A stretch of 64,000 bases of DNA from Acidovorax delafieldii (GTDB taxonomy: Bacteria > Pseudomonadota > Gammaproteobacteria > Burkholderiales > Burkholderiaceae_C). Below are positions 54,510 to 62,641 of this stretch, in pieces (position 1 is the first letter of the stretch; each line of letters starts with the position of its first letter). The notes beneath the pieces were generated by a model. That model saw only the letters and a list, made by a program, of their open reading frames with translations, did no database searches and had not been told where the DNA came from. A program made the position numbers and the translations under genes. Location: NCBI GenBank assembly GCA_002377855.1, contig DFQQ01000018.1:215152-279151 (forward strand), in the 5' to 3' direction.

Positions 54510-54530
54510 AAATTGCTCGCAATTTAATTG
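54510..54530. promoter_or_regulatory. Predicted OhrR operator
   Basis: The palindrome CAATT-T-AATTG at 54520-54530, overlapped by AATTG-CTCG-CAATT just upstream. The AATT-rich dyad is the core of known OhrR sites. It ends 18 bases before the ohrR ATG, fitting repression of the ohrR-ohr unit. Confidence 0.65.
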
Positions 54531-54548
54531 AACGCAATAATTCGACCC

Positions 54549-55013
54549 ATGCCACGCACGCCTACCCCCGAAAACAGCCCCAGCCCCGCCGCCTTGCGGC
54601 TGGACAACCAGGTCTGCTTTGCGCTGTATTCCGCCTCGCTGGCCATGACCAAGCTGTACAAGCCCCTGCTGGACGACATCGGGCTGACCTACCCGCAGTA
54701 CCTGGTCATGCTGGTGCTGTGGGAGCAGGACGGCATCACCGTCTCGGAACTGGGCGAGCGCCTGTACCTGGACTCGGGCACGCTCACCCCGCTGCTCAAG
54801 CGGCTGGAGGCCAGCGGCCACATTCGCCGCACCCGCGATGCCCAGGACGAGCGCCGGGTGCGCATTGCCCTCACGCCCCAAGGGCTGGACCTGCGCGACC
54901 AAGCCGAGCGCATTCCGCACTGCGTGCTGGAGAGCAGCCAATGCACCCTGCCCGAGCTGGTGGCGCTCACCGACCAGCTCAAAACCCTGCGTGACCGACT
55001 CGGCCCGCGCTGA
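54549..55013 (+). CDS. ohrR: Organic peroxide sensor OhrR (MarR family)
   Basis: A 154-residue MarR-type repressor. The peroxide-sensing Cys is C23 in [14 protein letters not shown]125 and C132 near the C terminus make it a two-Cys OhrR, in which a disulfide releases DNA. The winged helix is [20 protein letters not shown] then [18 protein letters not shown] chose the ATG at 54549; a TTG at 54528 would lie in the operator. ohr follows 79 bases downstream. The repressor should be inactivated by organic peroxides. Confidence 0.92.
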   Translation: MPRTPTPENSPSPAALRLDNQVCFALYSASLAMTKLYKPLLDDIGLTYPQYLVMLVLWEQDGITVSELGERLYLDSGTLTPLLKRLEASGHIRRTRDAQDERRVRIALTPQGLDLRDQAERIPHCVLESSQCTLPELVALTDQLKTLRDRLGPR

Positions 55014-55092
55014 CCGTGCCGGCCTGCCCTCCCGAATTCATCGATTCCCTCCACCGTCCCGCGCTGCGGGCACTACCTCAAAGGAAGACACC

Positions 55093-55509
55093 ATGGCCAA
55101 GCTCGATCAAGTTCTCTACACCGCCAACGCCCACACCACCGGTGGCCGCGACGGCGCATCGCGCACCGATGACGGCCGCCTGGACGTGAAGCTCTCGCCC
55201 CCCGGCACCGCAGGCACCGGCACCAACCCCGAGCAACTGTTTGCCGCGGGCTACTCGGCCTGCTTCATCGGCGCCATGAAGGCGGTGGCTGGCATGCAAA
55301 AGATCAGCCTGCCTGCCGACCTGTCGATCGACGCCAGCGTGGACCTGGGCAAGGTCGGCCAGGGCTACGGCATCGCCGCCCGCCTGGCCGTGAGCCTGCC
55401 CGGCATGGATCGCGCAGCCGCCCAGGCCCTGGTGGACGCAGCCCACCAGGTCTGCCCCTACTCCAACGCCACCCGCGGCAACATCGACGTGACCATCACG
55501 CTGGTGTAA
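55093..55509 (+). CDS. ohr: Organic hydroperoxide resistance protein Ohr
   Basis: A 138-residue OsmC/Ohr family peroxidase that reduces organic and lipid hydroperoxides with lipoyl or dihydrolipoamide reductants. The catalytic Cys are C57 ([10 protein letters not shown]) and C121 ([13 protein letters not shown]), with the Arg loop near [19 protein letters not shown] is diagnostic. The ATG at 55093 has AAGGAAG upstream. It is controlled by the OhrR gene just before it. A strong hairpin follows. Confidence 0.96.
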   Translation: MAKLDQVLYTANAHTTGGRDGASRTDDGRLDVKLSPPGTAGTGTNPEQLFAAGYSACFIGAMKAVAGMQKISLPADLSIDASVDLGKVGQGYGIAARLAVSLPGMDRAAAQALVDAAHQVCPYSNATRGNIDVTITLV

Positions 55510-55555
55510 CGCTGCGCGCGCTCTGAACCACTCAAAGCGCTCACTGCGTTACGCG

Positions 55556-55597
55556 CCGCCGGTGCCCCTGCCCAGGGACACCGGCGGTATGCTTTTG
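55556..55597 (+). terminator. Hairpin terminator after ohr
   Basis: A 15-base stem (CCGCCGGTGCCCCTG with CAGGGACACCGGCGG, one mismatch) and a two-base loop, followed shortly by TTTT. The T-run is short, so efficiency is uncertain. Confidence 0.65.
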
Positions 55598-55671
55598 GGC
55601 CCCGCCCCCGGAGAAAACCGTAGACGACGCCCCCCTCCCCTGGGGCATGATGCCGACATGGGGAGAACGCC

Positions 55672-56442
55672 ATGAAACTGGCCCTTTTGTCAGACATCCA
55701 CTCCAACCGGCAGGCACTGGACGCGTGCCTGCACCACGCCCGAACCCAGGGAGCCGAACACTTTGCCCTGCTGGGCGACCTGGTGGGCTATGGAGCCGAC
55801 CCGGCCTACGTGATTGAGCAGGCCATGAACCTTGCCGCCGCCGGGCACACCGTGATCGGTGGCAACCACGATGCCTTTGCCGTGCAGCCCCCCACGGGCG
55901 CCGACAAGGGCGCCACCAGCGTGGCCGCCCAGGGCGCTTCGTGGACGCACGAGCAACTCAGCCCAGCGCAACGCCACTTTCTGGGCCATTTGCCGCTCAC
56001 GGCCCAGGTAGGCGGCGTGCTGCTGGTGCACGCCAGCGCGGATGCGCCCGAAAACTGGCGCTATGTCGACAACGAAATCGTGGCCGCCGAATGCCTGGAG
56101 GCGGCCACGCAACGCCCTGGCGTGCAGCATGTCTTTTGCGGCCATGTGCACCATCAAACCCTGTACTACCGGGGTGCCGGACGCGGGCTGATGCGCTTCA
56201 CGCCCATGGCCGGTGTGCCCGTGCCGGTGCCACCCCACCGGCAGTGGGTGGCCACGGTGGGTTCGGTCGGCCAGCCGCGCGACGGCGACCCGCGCGCCAT
56301 GTACGCGCTGCTGGACACCGACCACTGGCACTTGCGCTTTGAACGCGTGCCCTATGCCGTGGGTGAGGCTGCAGCCGCCATCCTCGCCACACGTGGGGCC
56401 TTGCCCGCCAGCTTTGCCCACCGCCTGGAGGTGGGCCGATGA
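55672..56442 (+). CDS. Metallophosphoesterase (possible protein phosphatase)
   Basis: A 256-residue calcineurin-like phosphoesterase. Metal ligands in order: LLSDIHSNRQALDACL (D and H), LLGDLVGYGADP (D), VIGGNHDAF (N and H), LLVHASA (H) and VFCGHVHHQTLYY (H-x-H). It matches the group often annotated as serine/threonine phosphatases or YfcE/MJ0936-type diesterases. Its end overlaps the start of a Ser/Thr kinase gene by 4 bases (ATGA). That pairing suggests it reverses the kinase's phosphorylation, by inference. The ATG at 55672 has GGGGAG upstream. Confidence 0.88.
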   Translation: MKLALLSDIHSNRQALDACLHHARTQGAEHFALLGDLVGYGADPAYVIEQAMNLAAAGHTVIGGNHDAFAVQPPTGADKGATSVAAQGASWTHEQLSPAQRHFLGHLPLTAQVGGVLLVHASADAPENWRYVDNEIVAAECLEAATQRPGVQHVFCGHVHHQTLYYRGAGRGLMRFTPMAGVPVPVPPHRQWVATVGSVGQPRDGDPRAMYALLDTDHWHLRFERVPYAVGEAAAAILATRGALPASFAHRLEVGR

Positions 56443-57860
56443 AACTGCTGGAACCCGGCGCCGTCGTGGACGGATTCGTGGTGCGCGAATGCATCCATGC
56501 AGGGGGCATGGCCCACATCTACCGGGTGGGATACGCCAGCGGCGCGCCCGACCCCGGGTTTCCCATGGCGATGAAAATTCCGCGCATGACGGTGGGCGAT
56601 GGAGCCGAGAACATCGTGGGTTTTGAGGTAGAGCTGCAAATCCTGCCCGCCCTCACCGGCCCCCATGTGCCGCGCTTTGTCGCTGCGGGCGACCTGCACC
56701 GGCTGCCCTACATCACCATGGAATACCTGCAGGGCCGCACCCTGCAGCACTGGCTGGACGCGAGCGAACGACCTGACGACGCCCTCATCGCCCGCCTGGG
56801 CACCGCCCTGGCCCATGCGGTGCACAGCCTGCACCAGCAAAACGCCTGCCACCTCGATCTCAAGCCCGGCAACGTGCTCTTCACGCACGAGGACCATGCC
56901 GTGCTGCTGGACTTTGGCCTGTCGTGCCACGCCCACTTCCCCGACCTGCTGGCCGAAGAGCAGCGCAAGGCCGTGGGCTCGCCCGCGTGGATGGCGCCCG
57001 AGCAAGTGGTGGGAGTGCGGGGCGACCCGCGCAGCGACATCTTCGCCATTGGCGTGATGCTGTACGAACTAGCCACGGGCGAGCTGCCGTTTGGCGCGCC
57101 CACCACATCGGGCGGACTGCGCCAGCGGCTGTGGATGGCGCCCGCGCCACCGCGCAAACACCGTGCAGATCTGGCACCGTGGCTGCAAGAAATCATCCTG
57201 CGCTGCCTGGAGCCGGTGGCCGCACAGCGCTACCCTTCGGCGGCCCATCTGGCGATCGACCTGGCCAACCCCACGCAGGTGCGCCTGACCGACAGAGCCC
57301 ACCGCACCGAAGGCACGCCCTTTCTTGCGCACATCCGGCGCTGGTTCAAGGCGGCGGGCATGCATTACCAGCCCAGCCCCCTGCCCTCGCAGCAGATCGA
57401 GGAAACCCCCATCGTGATGGTGGCCGTGCCCCACAGCGATGTGACGGACGCCACGCTGTATTCGCTGCGCGAAGCGGTGGCGCGCTCGCTGGGCATCCGG
57501 CCTGGCGCGCGGCTGGCCTGCGTGACGGTGCTGTCACCCTCGGCCAGCAGCACCAGTGACAGCGCCCGCAGCGAAACCGCCCTGCACCGCCAGCACCACG
57601 CCCGCCTGCGCCAATGGGCCCAGCCACTGGACCTGACCGAGCACCCGGTGAGCTACCACGTGCTCGAATCCAGCGACGTGGCCAACGCCCTGGTGCGCTA
57701 CGCCGAGGGCAACCACGTCAACATGATGATTCTGGGCGCTGCCACGCACGGGCTGCAGACCCAACGCTTCATCGCCACCGTGCCCATGCGGGTAGCGCGC
57801 GACGCTCCGTGCACGGTCATCCTGGTCAAGCAGTCGCTGCCGTTTGCCCGCCTGGGCTGA
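56439..57860 (+). CDS. Ser/Thr protein kinase fused to a universal stress protein domain
   Basis: A 473-residue cytoplasmic protein. The N-terminal eukaryotic-type kinase (about 10-280) has a glycine loop AGGMAHIYRV, K46 (AMKI), catalytic loop H138-L-D140-L-K142-P-G-N145, D158-F-G and APEQVVG. A linker leads to a C-terminal USP domain (about 325-470): IVMVAVPHSDVTDATLYSLR, then the nucleotide loop GAATHGLQTQRFIATVPMRV and CTVILVK. No membrane segment. It overlaps a metallophosphoesterase gene, its likely opposing enzyme. The targets are unknown. The kinase residues look intact. Confidence 0.88.
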   Translation: MKLLEPGAVVDGFVVRECIHAGGMAHIYRVGYASGAPDPGFPMAMKIPRMTVGDGAENIVGFEVELQILPALTGPHVPRFVAAGDLHRLPYITMEYLQGRTLQHWLDASERPDDALIARLGTALAHAVHSLHQQNACHLDLKPGNVLFTHEDHAVLLDFGLSCHAHFPDLLAEEQRKAVGSPAWMAPEQVVGVRGDPRSDIFAIGVMLYELATGELPFGAPTTSGGLRQRLWMAPAPPRKHRADLAPWLQEIILRCLEPVAAQRYPSAAHLAIDLANPTQVRLTDRAHRTEGTPFLAHIRRWFKAAGMHYQPSPLPSQQIEETPIVMVAVPHSDVTDATLYSLREAVARSLGIRPGARLACVTVLSPSASSTSDSARSETALHRQHHARLRQWAQPLDLTEHPVSYHVLESSDVANALVRYAEGNHVNMMILGAATHGLQTQRFIATVPMRVARDAPCTVILVKQSLPFARLG

Positions 57861-57982
57861 CGGCCTGCACTGCTGCAGGAGCGCTCGGTACCCGCCCGCC
57901 GCGCCGCCTGCCCCGCCCAAGCGTGTCGCCAACGCGGCGGCCGGCTATTGAGCCTGCCAGCCGTTTGCCTTAGCGTGCGGGC

Positions 57983-59074
57983 ATGAACACCACCACGCTC
58001 CTTGTGCGCCAACGCCAGCTGGCCGACACCACCGTGCGCACCACCCCCGATGCGGCCCTGCAGGAGGGGCAGATCCGCGTTCAGGTGGACCGGTTCGCAC
58101 TCACCGCCAACAACATCACCTACGCCGCCATGGGTGACATGCTGCAATACTGGCAATTCTTCCCTTCGGGTGAGGCGGGCTGGGGAATCATTCCGGTGTG
58201 GGGCTTTGGCACCGTGCAGGCGTCATTGCACCCTGATGTGGCCGTGGGCGAACGGCTCTACGGCTACTGGCCCATGGCCAGCCATGCAGTACTGTCGCCA
58301 CAGCGCGTGGGCAGCGCTGGCTTCAGTGACGGCGCTGCCCACCGCGCTGGCCTGCACGCCGTCTACAACCAGTATCTGCGCACCAGCGCGGACCCTTTCT
58401 ACCAACCCTTCGATGAAGACATCCAGGCCTTGCTGCGCCCCCTGTTTGTCACGTCATGGCTGATCGATGACTTTCTGGCCGAGCAGCATTTTTTTGGTGC
58501 CGAGGCGGTGCTGCTGTCCAGCGCATCCAGTAAAACAGCCTATGGGACGGCATTCGCAATGGCCCAGCGCGGCGGCGTCCAGGTGATGGGCCTCACATCC
58601 GCCAACAACCGGGCCTTTTGCGAAAGCCTGGGCTGCTACCACCGCGTGCTGGCCTACGAAGACCTGCAGCAGCTGCCCGCCCAGCTCGCCTGTGTTTACG
58701 TGGACTTTGCGGGCAGCGTGACGCTGCGGGCACGCGTGCACCGGTATTTTTCTGCGCTGGCCTACAGCTGCGCCGTGGGCGCCAGCCATGTGCACGACCT
58801 TGGCGGCGCGGGCGATTTGCCGGGCCCCCGCCCCACCATGTTCTTCGCCCCGGCGCAGGTCAAGAAACGCAACGCGGACTGGGGCGCGGCAGGGTTGAAT
58901 GATCGATTGGTGCAGGCCTGGCAGCATTTCAGCGCCGCAGTGCAGGCGCCGCCCCAACCCTGGCTGGCGGTGCAGCAGCACCACGGCATTGCCGCCACGC
59001 AAGCGGTGTATTTGCAGGTGCTTGGCGGCCAGGGCAGCCCACGCGTGGGCCACATGGCCAGCTTGCTCGACTGA
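57983..59074 (+). CDS. DUF2855 family protein
   Basis: A 363-residue protein of the DUF2855 family. It looks distantly like a medium-chain reductase: an N-terminal catalytic-type domain (VQVDRFALTANNITYAAMGD, then GWGIIPVWGFGTV) and a nucleotide-binding-like middle (AVLLSSASSKTAYGTAFAMA, then VMGLTSANNRAFCESLGCY). It lacks clear zinc ligands. No reaction is established. 122 bases separate it from the kinase gene, so it may have its own promoter. Confidence 0.8.
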   Translation: MNTTTLLVRQRQLADTTVRTTPDAALQEGQIRVQVDRFALTANNITYAAMGDMLQYWQFFPSGEAGWGIIPVWGFGTVQASLHPDVAVGERLYGYWPMASHAVLSPQRVGSAGFSDGAAHRAGLHAVYNQYLRTSADPFYQPFDEDIQALLRPLFVTSWLIDDFLAEQHFFGAEAVLLSSASSKTAYGTAFAMAQRGGVQVMGLTSANNRAFCESLGCYHRVLAYEDLQQLPAQLACVYVDFAGSVTLRARVHRYFSALAYSCAVGASHVHDLGGAGDLPGPRPTMFFAPAQVKKRNADWGAAGLNDRLVQAWQHFSAAVQAPPQPWLAVQQHHGIAATQAVYLQVLGGQGSPRVGHMASLLD

Positions 59075-59202
59075 GAAGCCACGCCGCCAAGCGAGGCCAG
59101 CACCACCCCGCAGCCCACGGGGTGCATGAGCGCTGGCGCTGCAGTGACCAAAGATGCGACCGCAAGCCGCCGTAGCCGCAGTCCAGCAACGACAATCGCT
59201 AC

Positions 59203-60255
59203 ATGCACCCACACCATGATGAAACCGCAGACGCCGCTGGCGCCGGGCACCCCTTTGCCGCCCTCACGCCCGACGTCGTCCTGGATGCGCTAGCCAGCGT
59301 GGGTCTGTACGGCGACGGGCGCTTGATGGCGCTGTCCTCCTACGAAAACCGCGTCTACCAGGTGTCGCTGGAAGACGGCCAGCGCGTCGTGGCCAAGTTT
59401 TACCGCCCCGAGCGCTGGAGCAACGCGCAAATCCTGGAGGAACACGGGTTTGCCGCTGAACTGACCGCTGCCGAAGTGCCCGCCGTGGGGCCGCTCATGC
59501 TGGGGGGCGCCACCTTGCACCAGCACGGCGGTTTTGCGTTCTCTGTCAGCCCCTGGCGCGGCGGGCGTGGCCCTGAACTCGACGACTTTGAGGTGCTGGA
59601 GTGGATCGGGAGGTTTTTGGCCCGCATCCATACCGTGGGGGCCGCGCAGCCCTTTGCGCACCGCCCCGCCCTGAACGTGCAGACGTTCGGCACCGATTCC
59701 CGCGACTGGCTGCTGGACCACGACATCATCCCGCTGGATGTGCAGTCGGCCTGGCAGAGCGCCTGCAATACCGCTCTTCAATTGATAGCTGGTGGCGCTT
59801 TATCGGCGGGTGCAAACGGCCAGTTTGGCTTGAACCAGGCGCGCCAGATCCGCCTGCACGGCGATTGCCACCCCGGCAATATCCTGTGGACGCCCACGGA
59901 CCTGCCGGGCGGGGGCCCCCATTTTGTGGACCTGGACGATGCCCGCACGGGCCCTGCAGTGCAGGACCTGTGGATGCTGCTGTCGGGCGACCGCAGCCAG
60001 CGCACCCAGCAGCTCAGCGCACTGCTGGAAGGTTACGAGCAATTTCGCAGTTTTGACCGCCGCGAACTCGCTTTGATCGAGCCCCTACGCACGCTGCGCC
60101 TCATCCACTACAGCGCTTGGCTGGCGCGGCGCTGGCAAGACCCGGTGTTCCCCGTGAATTTCCCGTGGTTCGGCAGCAGCGATTACTGGCGAGGCCAGGT
60201 GGACATGCTGCATGAGCAGATTGAAGCCATGGGCGAGGAGCCCTTGTACGCCTGA
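59203..60255 (+). CDS. srkA: Stress response kinase SrkA (YihE/RdoA family)
   Basis: A 350-residue kinase of the aminoglycoside phosphotransferase fold. The catalytic loop is LHGDCHPGNILW, and the metal motif is FVDLDDARTGPAVQDLWMLL. The N terminus has SSYENRVYQVSLEDGQRVV and AKFYRPERWSNAQILEEH. The E. coli relative protects against envelope and oxidative stress and phosphorylates Ser/Thr; targets here are unknown. A copy of the dispersed repeat is translated near the middle (LIAGGALSAGANG). A DsbA gene, its neighbour in E. coli, is not present. Confidence 0.9.
   Translation: MHPHHDETADAAGAGHPFAALTPDVVLDALASVGLYGDGRLMALSSYENRVYQVSLEDGQRVVAKFYRPERWSNAQILEEHGFAAELTAAEVPAVGPLMLGGATLHQHGGFAFSVSPWRGGRGPELDDFEVLEWIGRFLARIHTVGAAQPFAHRPALNVQTFGTDSRDWLLDHDIIPLDVQSAWQSACNTALQLIAGGALSAGANGQFGLNQARQIRLHGDCHPGNILWTPTDLPGGGPHFVDLDDARTGPAVQDLWMLLSGDRSQRTQQLSALLEGYEQFRSFDRRELALIEPLRTLRLIHYSAWLARRWQDPVFPVNFPWFGSSDYWRGQVDMLHEQIEAMGEEPLYA
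59776..59815 (+). repeat. Dispersed repeat copy inside srkA
   Basis: Reads TTCAATTGATAGCTGGTGGC then GCTTTATCGGCGGGTGC. It is the TTGATAGCTGC-GCGCTTTAT core in sense orientation, between helix-coding segments, with the frame open. Confidence 0.5.
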
Positions 60256-60288
60256 GCTGCTGCCCTGGAGCATCCTTGATCCAGTTCA

Positions 60289-60306
60289 TTTGCCATATGT
60301 GGCAAA
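60289..60306. promoter_or_regulatory. Perfect palindrome upstream of the response regulator gene
   Basis: TTTGCCA-TATG-TGGCAAA: seven-base arms and a four-base spacer. It lies just upstream of an AT-rich promoter-like stretch. It may be an operator, or part of the transcription end of srkA. Confidence 0.45.
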
Positions 60307-60313
60307 AATGATT

Positions 60314-60340
60314 TTGCTTTTTTCACAAAATGTTTACAAT
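60314..60340 (+). promoter_or_regulatory. Candidate promoter of the response regulator gene
   Basis: A -10 TACAAT at 60335-60340, with a loose -35 TTGCTT at 60314-60319 (15-base spacer). It lies in the only strongly AT-rich stretch of the 241-base gap. The leader to the start codon would be about 150 bases. Confidence 0.45.
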
Positions 60341-60496
60341 GACACGCAAATGATACTTCCTTGGTGTCCGGTCTTCGGCGTTCAGCGCCGGGATTGCAAA
60401 CGATTGTCAGAAGACCGGCGGGGCGCTGGTTCTGAGGCACCATCCGAAGGTTCCCCTCGACCTATGACAAGTGCGCCCACGCGCTGACCCCAAGCC

Positions 60497-61282
60497 ATGC
60501 GAATAGCTGCCCTCGACGACGACCCGATCCTGCTGGAGCTGATCAAAGCGACCACCGAGCACCATGGTCACGTCTGCCACACCTACCTGACCGGTGCCCA
60601 GTTGCTGCGAGAAATCCGGCACGAAACGTTTGACCTGCTGATCGTGGATTGGCACCTGCCCGACATGGAAGGGCCCGAGGTCGTGGCATCGGTGCGCCAA
60701 ATGACCGGGCGGCAACTGCCCATCCTGTTCGTCACCCGCCGGCGCGAAGAGCAGGACGTGATCGAAGCCCTGTCCTGCGGTGCAGACGACTTCATGACCA
60801 AACCGCTGCGCATGGGCGAACTGGTGGCCCGCACCACGGCCTTGCTGCGCCGGGCCTACCCGCAGGCCATGGGCGACAACCTGGTCTTCGGCCCCTACCG
60901 CTTCGATCCCGAAAAGCGTTCCCTGCGGCTGCGGAGTGTGCCCGTGGAGCTCAAGAACCGCGAATACGAACTGGCTCTGTTCATGTTCCGCAACGCCGGC
61001 AGGCTGCTGTCGCGCGCCCACCTGCGCGAAGTGGTCTGGGGTGAAACCAGCGAAGCGCCTTCGCGTTCGCTGGACACGCACATGTCGCGCCTGCGCAGCA
61101 AGCTCGAACTCACACCCGCCAACGGCTACGTTGTGAGCGCCATCTACGGCATGGGCTATCGGCTCGACAGCGTGGAAGCCCATGCGAACCAGGCACCGCC
61201 CAGCGCTCAGGGGGAGTCGGCTGTTGAAGCGCAGGGAGCCGAGGGCTTCCAGGCAGGCACCACCACCTTGGCCACGAACTGA
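60497..61282 (+). CDS. OmpR-family response regulator
   Basis: A 261-residue regulator. The receiver has acidic residues D7-D8-D9 and phospho-acceptor D51 (LLIVDWHLPDMEGP), with K at 102 in FMTKPLRMGEL. The winged helix of OmpR/PhoB type follows (PVELKNREYELALFMFRNAG, then RSLDTHMSRLRSKLEL and GYGY-like MGYRLDSVEA). The C-terminal 30 residues are a variable tail. No kinase adjoins it directly; a sensor kinase begins 1.4 kb downstream. Its 3' end overlaps the convergent membrane gene by 76 bases. Confidence 0.92.
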   Translation: MRIAALDDDPILLELIKATTEHHGHVCHTYLTGAQLLREIRHETFDLLIVDWHLPDMEGPEVVASVRQMTGRQLPILFVTRRREEQDVIEALSCGADDFMTKPLRMGELVARTTALLRRAYPQAMGDNLVFGPYRFDPEKRSLRLRSVPVELKNREYELALFMFRNAGRLLSRAHLREVVWGETSEAPSRSLDTHMSRLRSKLELTPANGYVVSAIYGMGYRLDSVEAHANQAPPSAQGESAVEAQGAEGFQAGTTTLATN

Positions 61283-61830
61283 CGGTCCAGCCACAGCCAC
61301 ACCAGGATGGGTGCCAGTGTGGGCACGACCAGCGAGCCCACCTGGTAGCCATACACCAGTGCCTCCAATTGCCACTGCGCAATGCGCAAAAGCCGCGCAT
61401 CCACCTGCGCTGCCAGCACCACTTGCATCAGGGCATACATGCTCAGGCTGAAGGCCTGCGCCGGTAGCAGCGCCAGGTACCCCACCACCCCGCGCAGAGA
61501 CCGGCGGGGTCCCCGGGCGGCCAGCAACAAAGCCAGAAAAATCGGCAGGCCATAGGCATAGCGCCCTGGGTTCACGTCAATCGTGACCTCGGCCTTGCGC
61601 CCGCCGGCTGAAGGCACCGGGATGGCCACACGCGTGTCCACGTCCATCACACCCGGGCTCAGACGGACTTCGCGCACCCACATCGGAGCGCCTTGCTCAA
61701 GCGCCACGCTGGAAAGCACACCCACGGGGTACGACGTCCAGGGCGAGATCTGCGTCCACAGCACGGTGAGCGCCAGCATCCAGCCAAAAGCCGACGCCAC
61801 GAAGACAACGAATGGAGAGGGACGGCGCAT
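61207..61830 (-). CDS. Exosortase H-associated membrane protein
   Basis: A 207-residue membrane protein with an N-terminal helix (FVVFVASAFGWMLALTVLWT), a short periplasmic part (VREVRLSPGVMDVDTRVAIP, then VTIDVNPGRYAYGLPIFLAL) and further helices (LALLPAQAFSLSMYALMQVV, VVPTLAPILVWLWLDRQFVA). The pattern and place next to exosortase H match the XrtH-associated protein. Its exact role in exosortase processing is unknown. It starts 22 bases after the exosortase stop. The 3' end overlaps the response regulator tail. Confidence 0.75.
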   Translation of the reverse strand: MRRPSPFVVFVASAFGWMLALTVLWTQISPWTSYPVGVLSSVALEQGAPMWVREVRLSPGVMDVDTRVAIPVPSAGGRKAEVTIDVNPGRYAYGLPIFLALLLAARGPRRSLRGVVGYLALLPAQAFSLSMYALMQVVLAAQVDARLLRIAQWQLEALVYGYQVGSLVVPTLAPILVWLWLDRQFVAKVVVPAWKPSAPCASTADSP

Positions 61831-61852
61831 GGTGTTCAGACTCTGTGCAACA

Positions 61853-62365
61853 TCACACGGCCGCCGTGCTTGCCGGTGCGGGAGCCACCGCCTTGTTGCC
61901 TGCACGCACCCACAGCAGCCAGACAATCAGCACGTCGAGCATGATGAGCGCCTGCCACAGATACTCGTGGGCGAAGTTGAAGACCTGCGTATTCCACTGC
62001 CCCAGGTAGAAAAGGCTGATGACGCGCACCATGTTGAGCCCCTGCACCGCCACGAACCCCACTGCCAGCCCGATGAGCTTGTGCCGCCACGAGGCGGGAA
62101 ACGCCATCACCGCGGCAAACAGAACAATGCAGGCCTCTATCCCGTTGCAGCCCGGCTCAATCGACACACCGAAGCCCGTCACCGTGTTCCAAAGCACCTT
62201 GCCCGCAGCCGCCGTGGTGCTGTCAAACCACGTCACCAAGCCGGCACACATGCGCGCCAGCAACATGGTCCAGGGCAGCACCACATGCTGCTGCACCACG
62301 CCGAGCATGTTCACGCCAAACAGCGTCAGTTGCAGCGCCAAGAAAGTAAAAAAGAAACGTGCCAT
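61853..62365 (-). CDS. xrtH: Exosortase H
   Basis: A 170-residue integral-membrane cysteine transpeptidase of the exosortase family. The catalytic residues are C73 (EPGCNGIEACIVLFAA), R114 (GLNMVRVISLFYLGQW) and H133 (FAHEYLWQALIML). The short length is that of exosortase H, which is thought to act on surface proteins with an IPTL-type C-terminal signal. No such substrate is seen in this window. I chose the ATG at 62365. It is divergent from the sensor kinase; the 276-base gap holds nothing else I can name. Confidence 0.85.
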   Translation of the reverse strand: MARFFFTFLALQLTLFGVNMLGVVQQHVVLPWTMLLARMCAGLVTWFDSTTAAAGKVLWNTVTGFGVSIEPGCNGIEACIVLFAAVMAFPASWRHKLIGLAVGFVAVQGLNMVRVISLFYLGQWNTQVFNFAHEYLWQALIMLDVLIVWLLWVRAGNKAVAPAPASTAAV

Positions 62366-62641
62366 GTCGAACCCGGACCGAAGGAATGAAGCGAAAGCTG
62401 CAGCGCTGCAGGTGCCTGGCACGTTGCAGAGGATGAATTATCGAGTGATCCGCGCAACAAGGCATCAAATTATTGGCACTTGGACTTGTTGCCGGATAGG
62501 CGCGCCAATCTTCAGCTTTTGCGCGTGCCGCTCGCTTGCACGGTCGCTCTACACTGGCACACCCTTGGGGGTGGCGCAGGCTGGGAACGCAACCACGTCT
62601 CTCCCCTGAACGGACTTCACCGCTCTGCATATCTCGCACCC

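Noticed and set aside
62490..62515. Sigma-54 promoter (TGGCAC...TTGC) before the sensor kinase
   Set aside because: The spacing between the two words is 9 instead of 5 bases, so the -24/-12 geometry does not fit.
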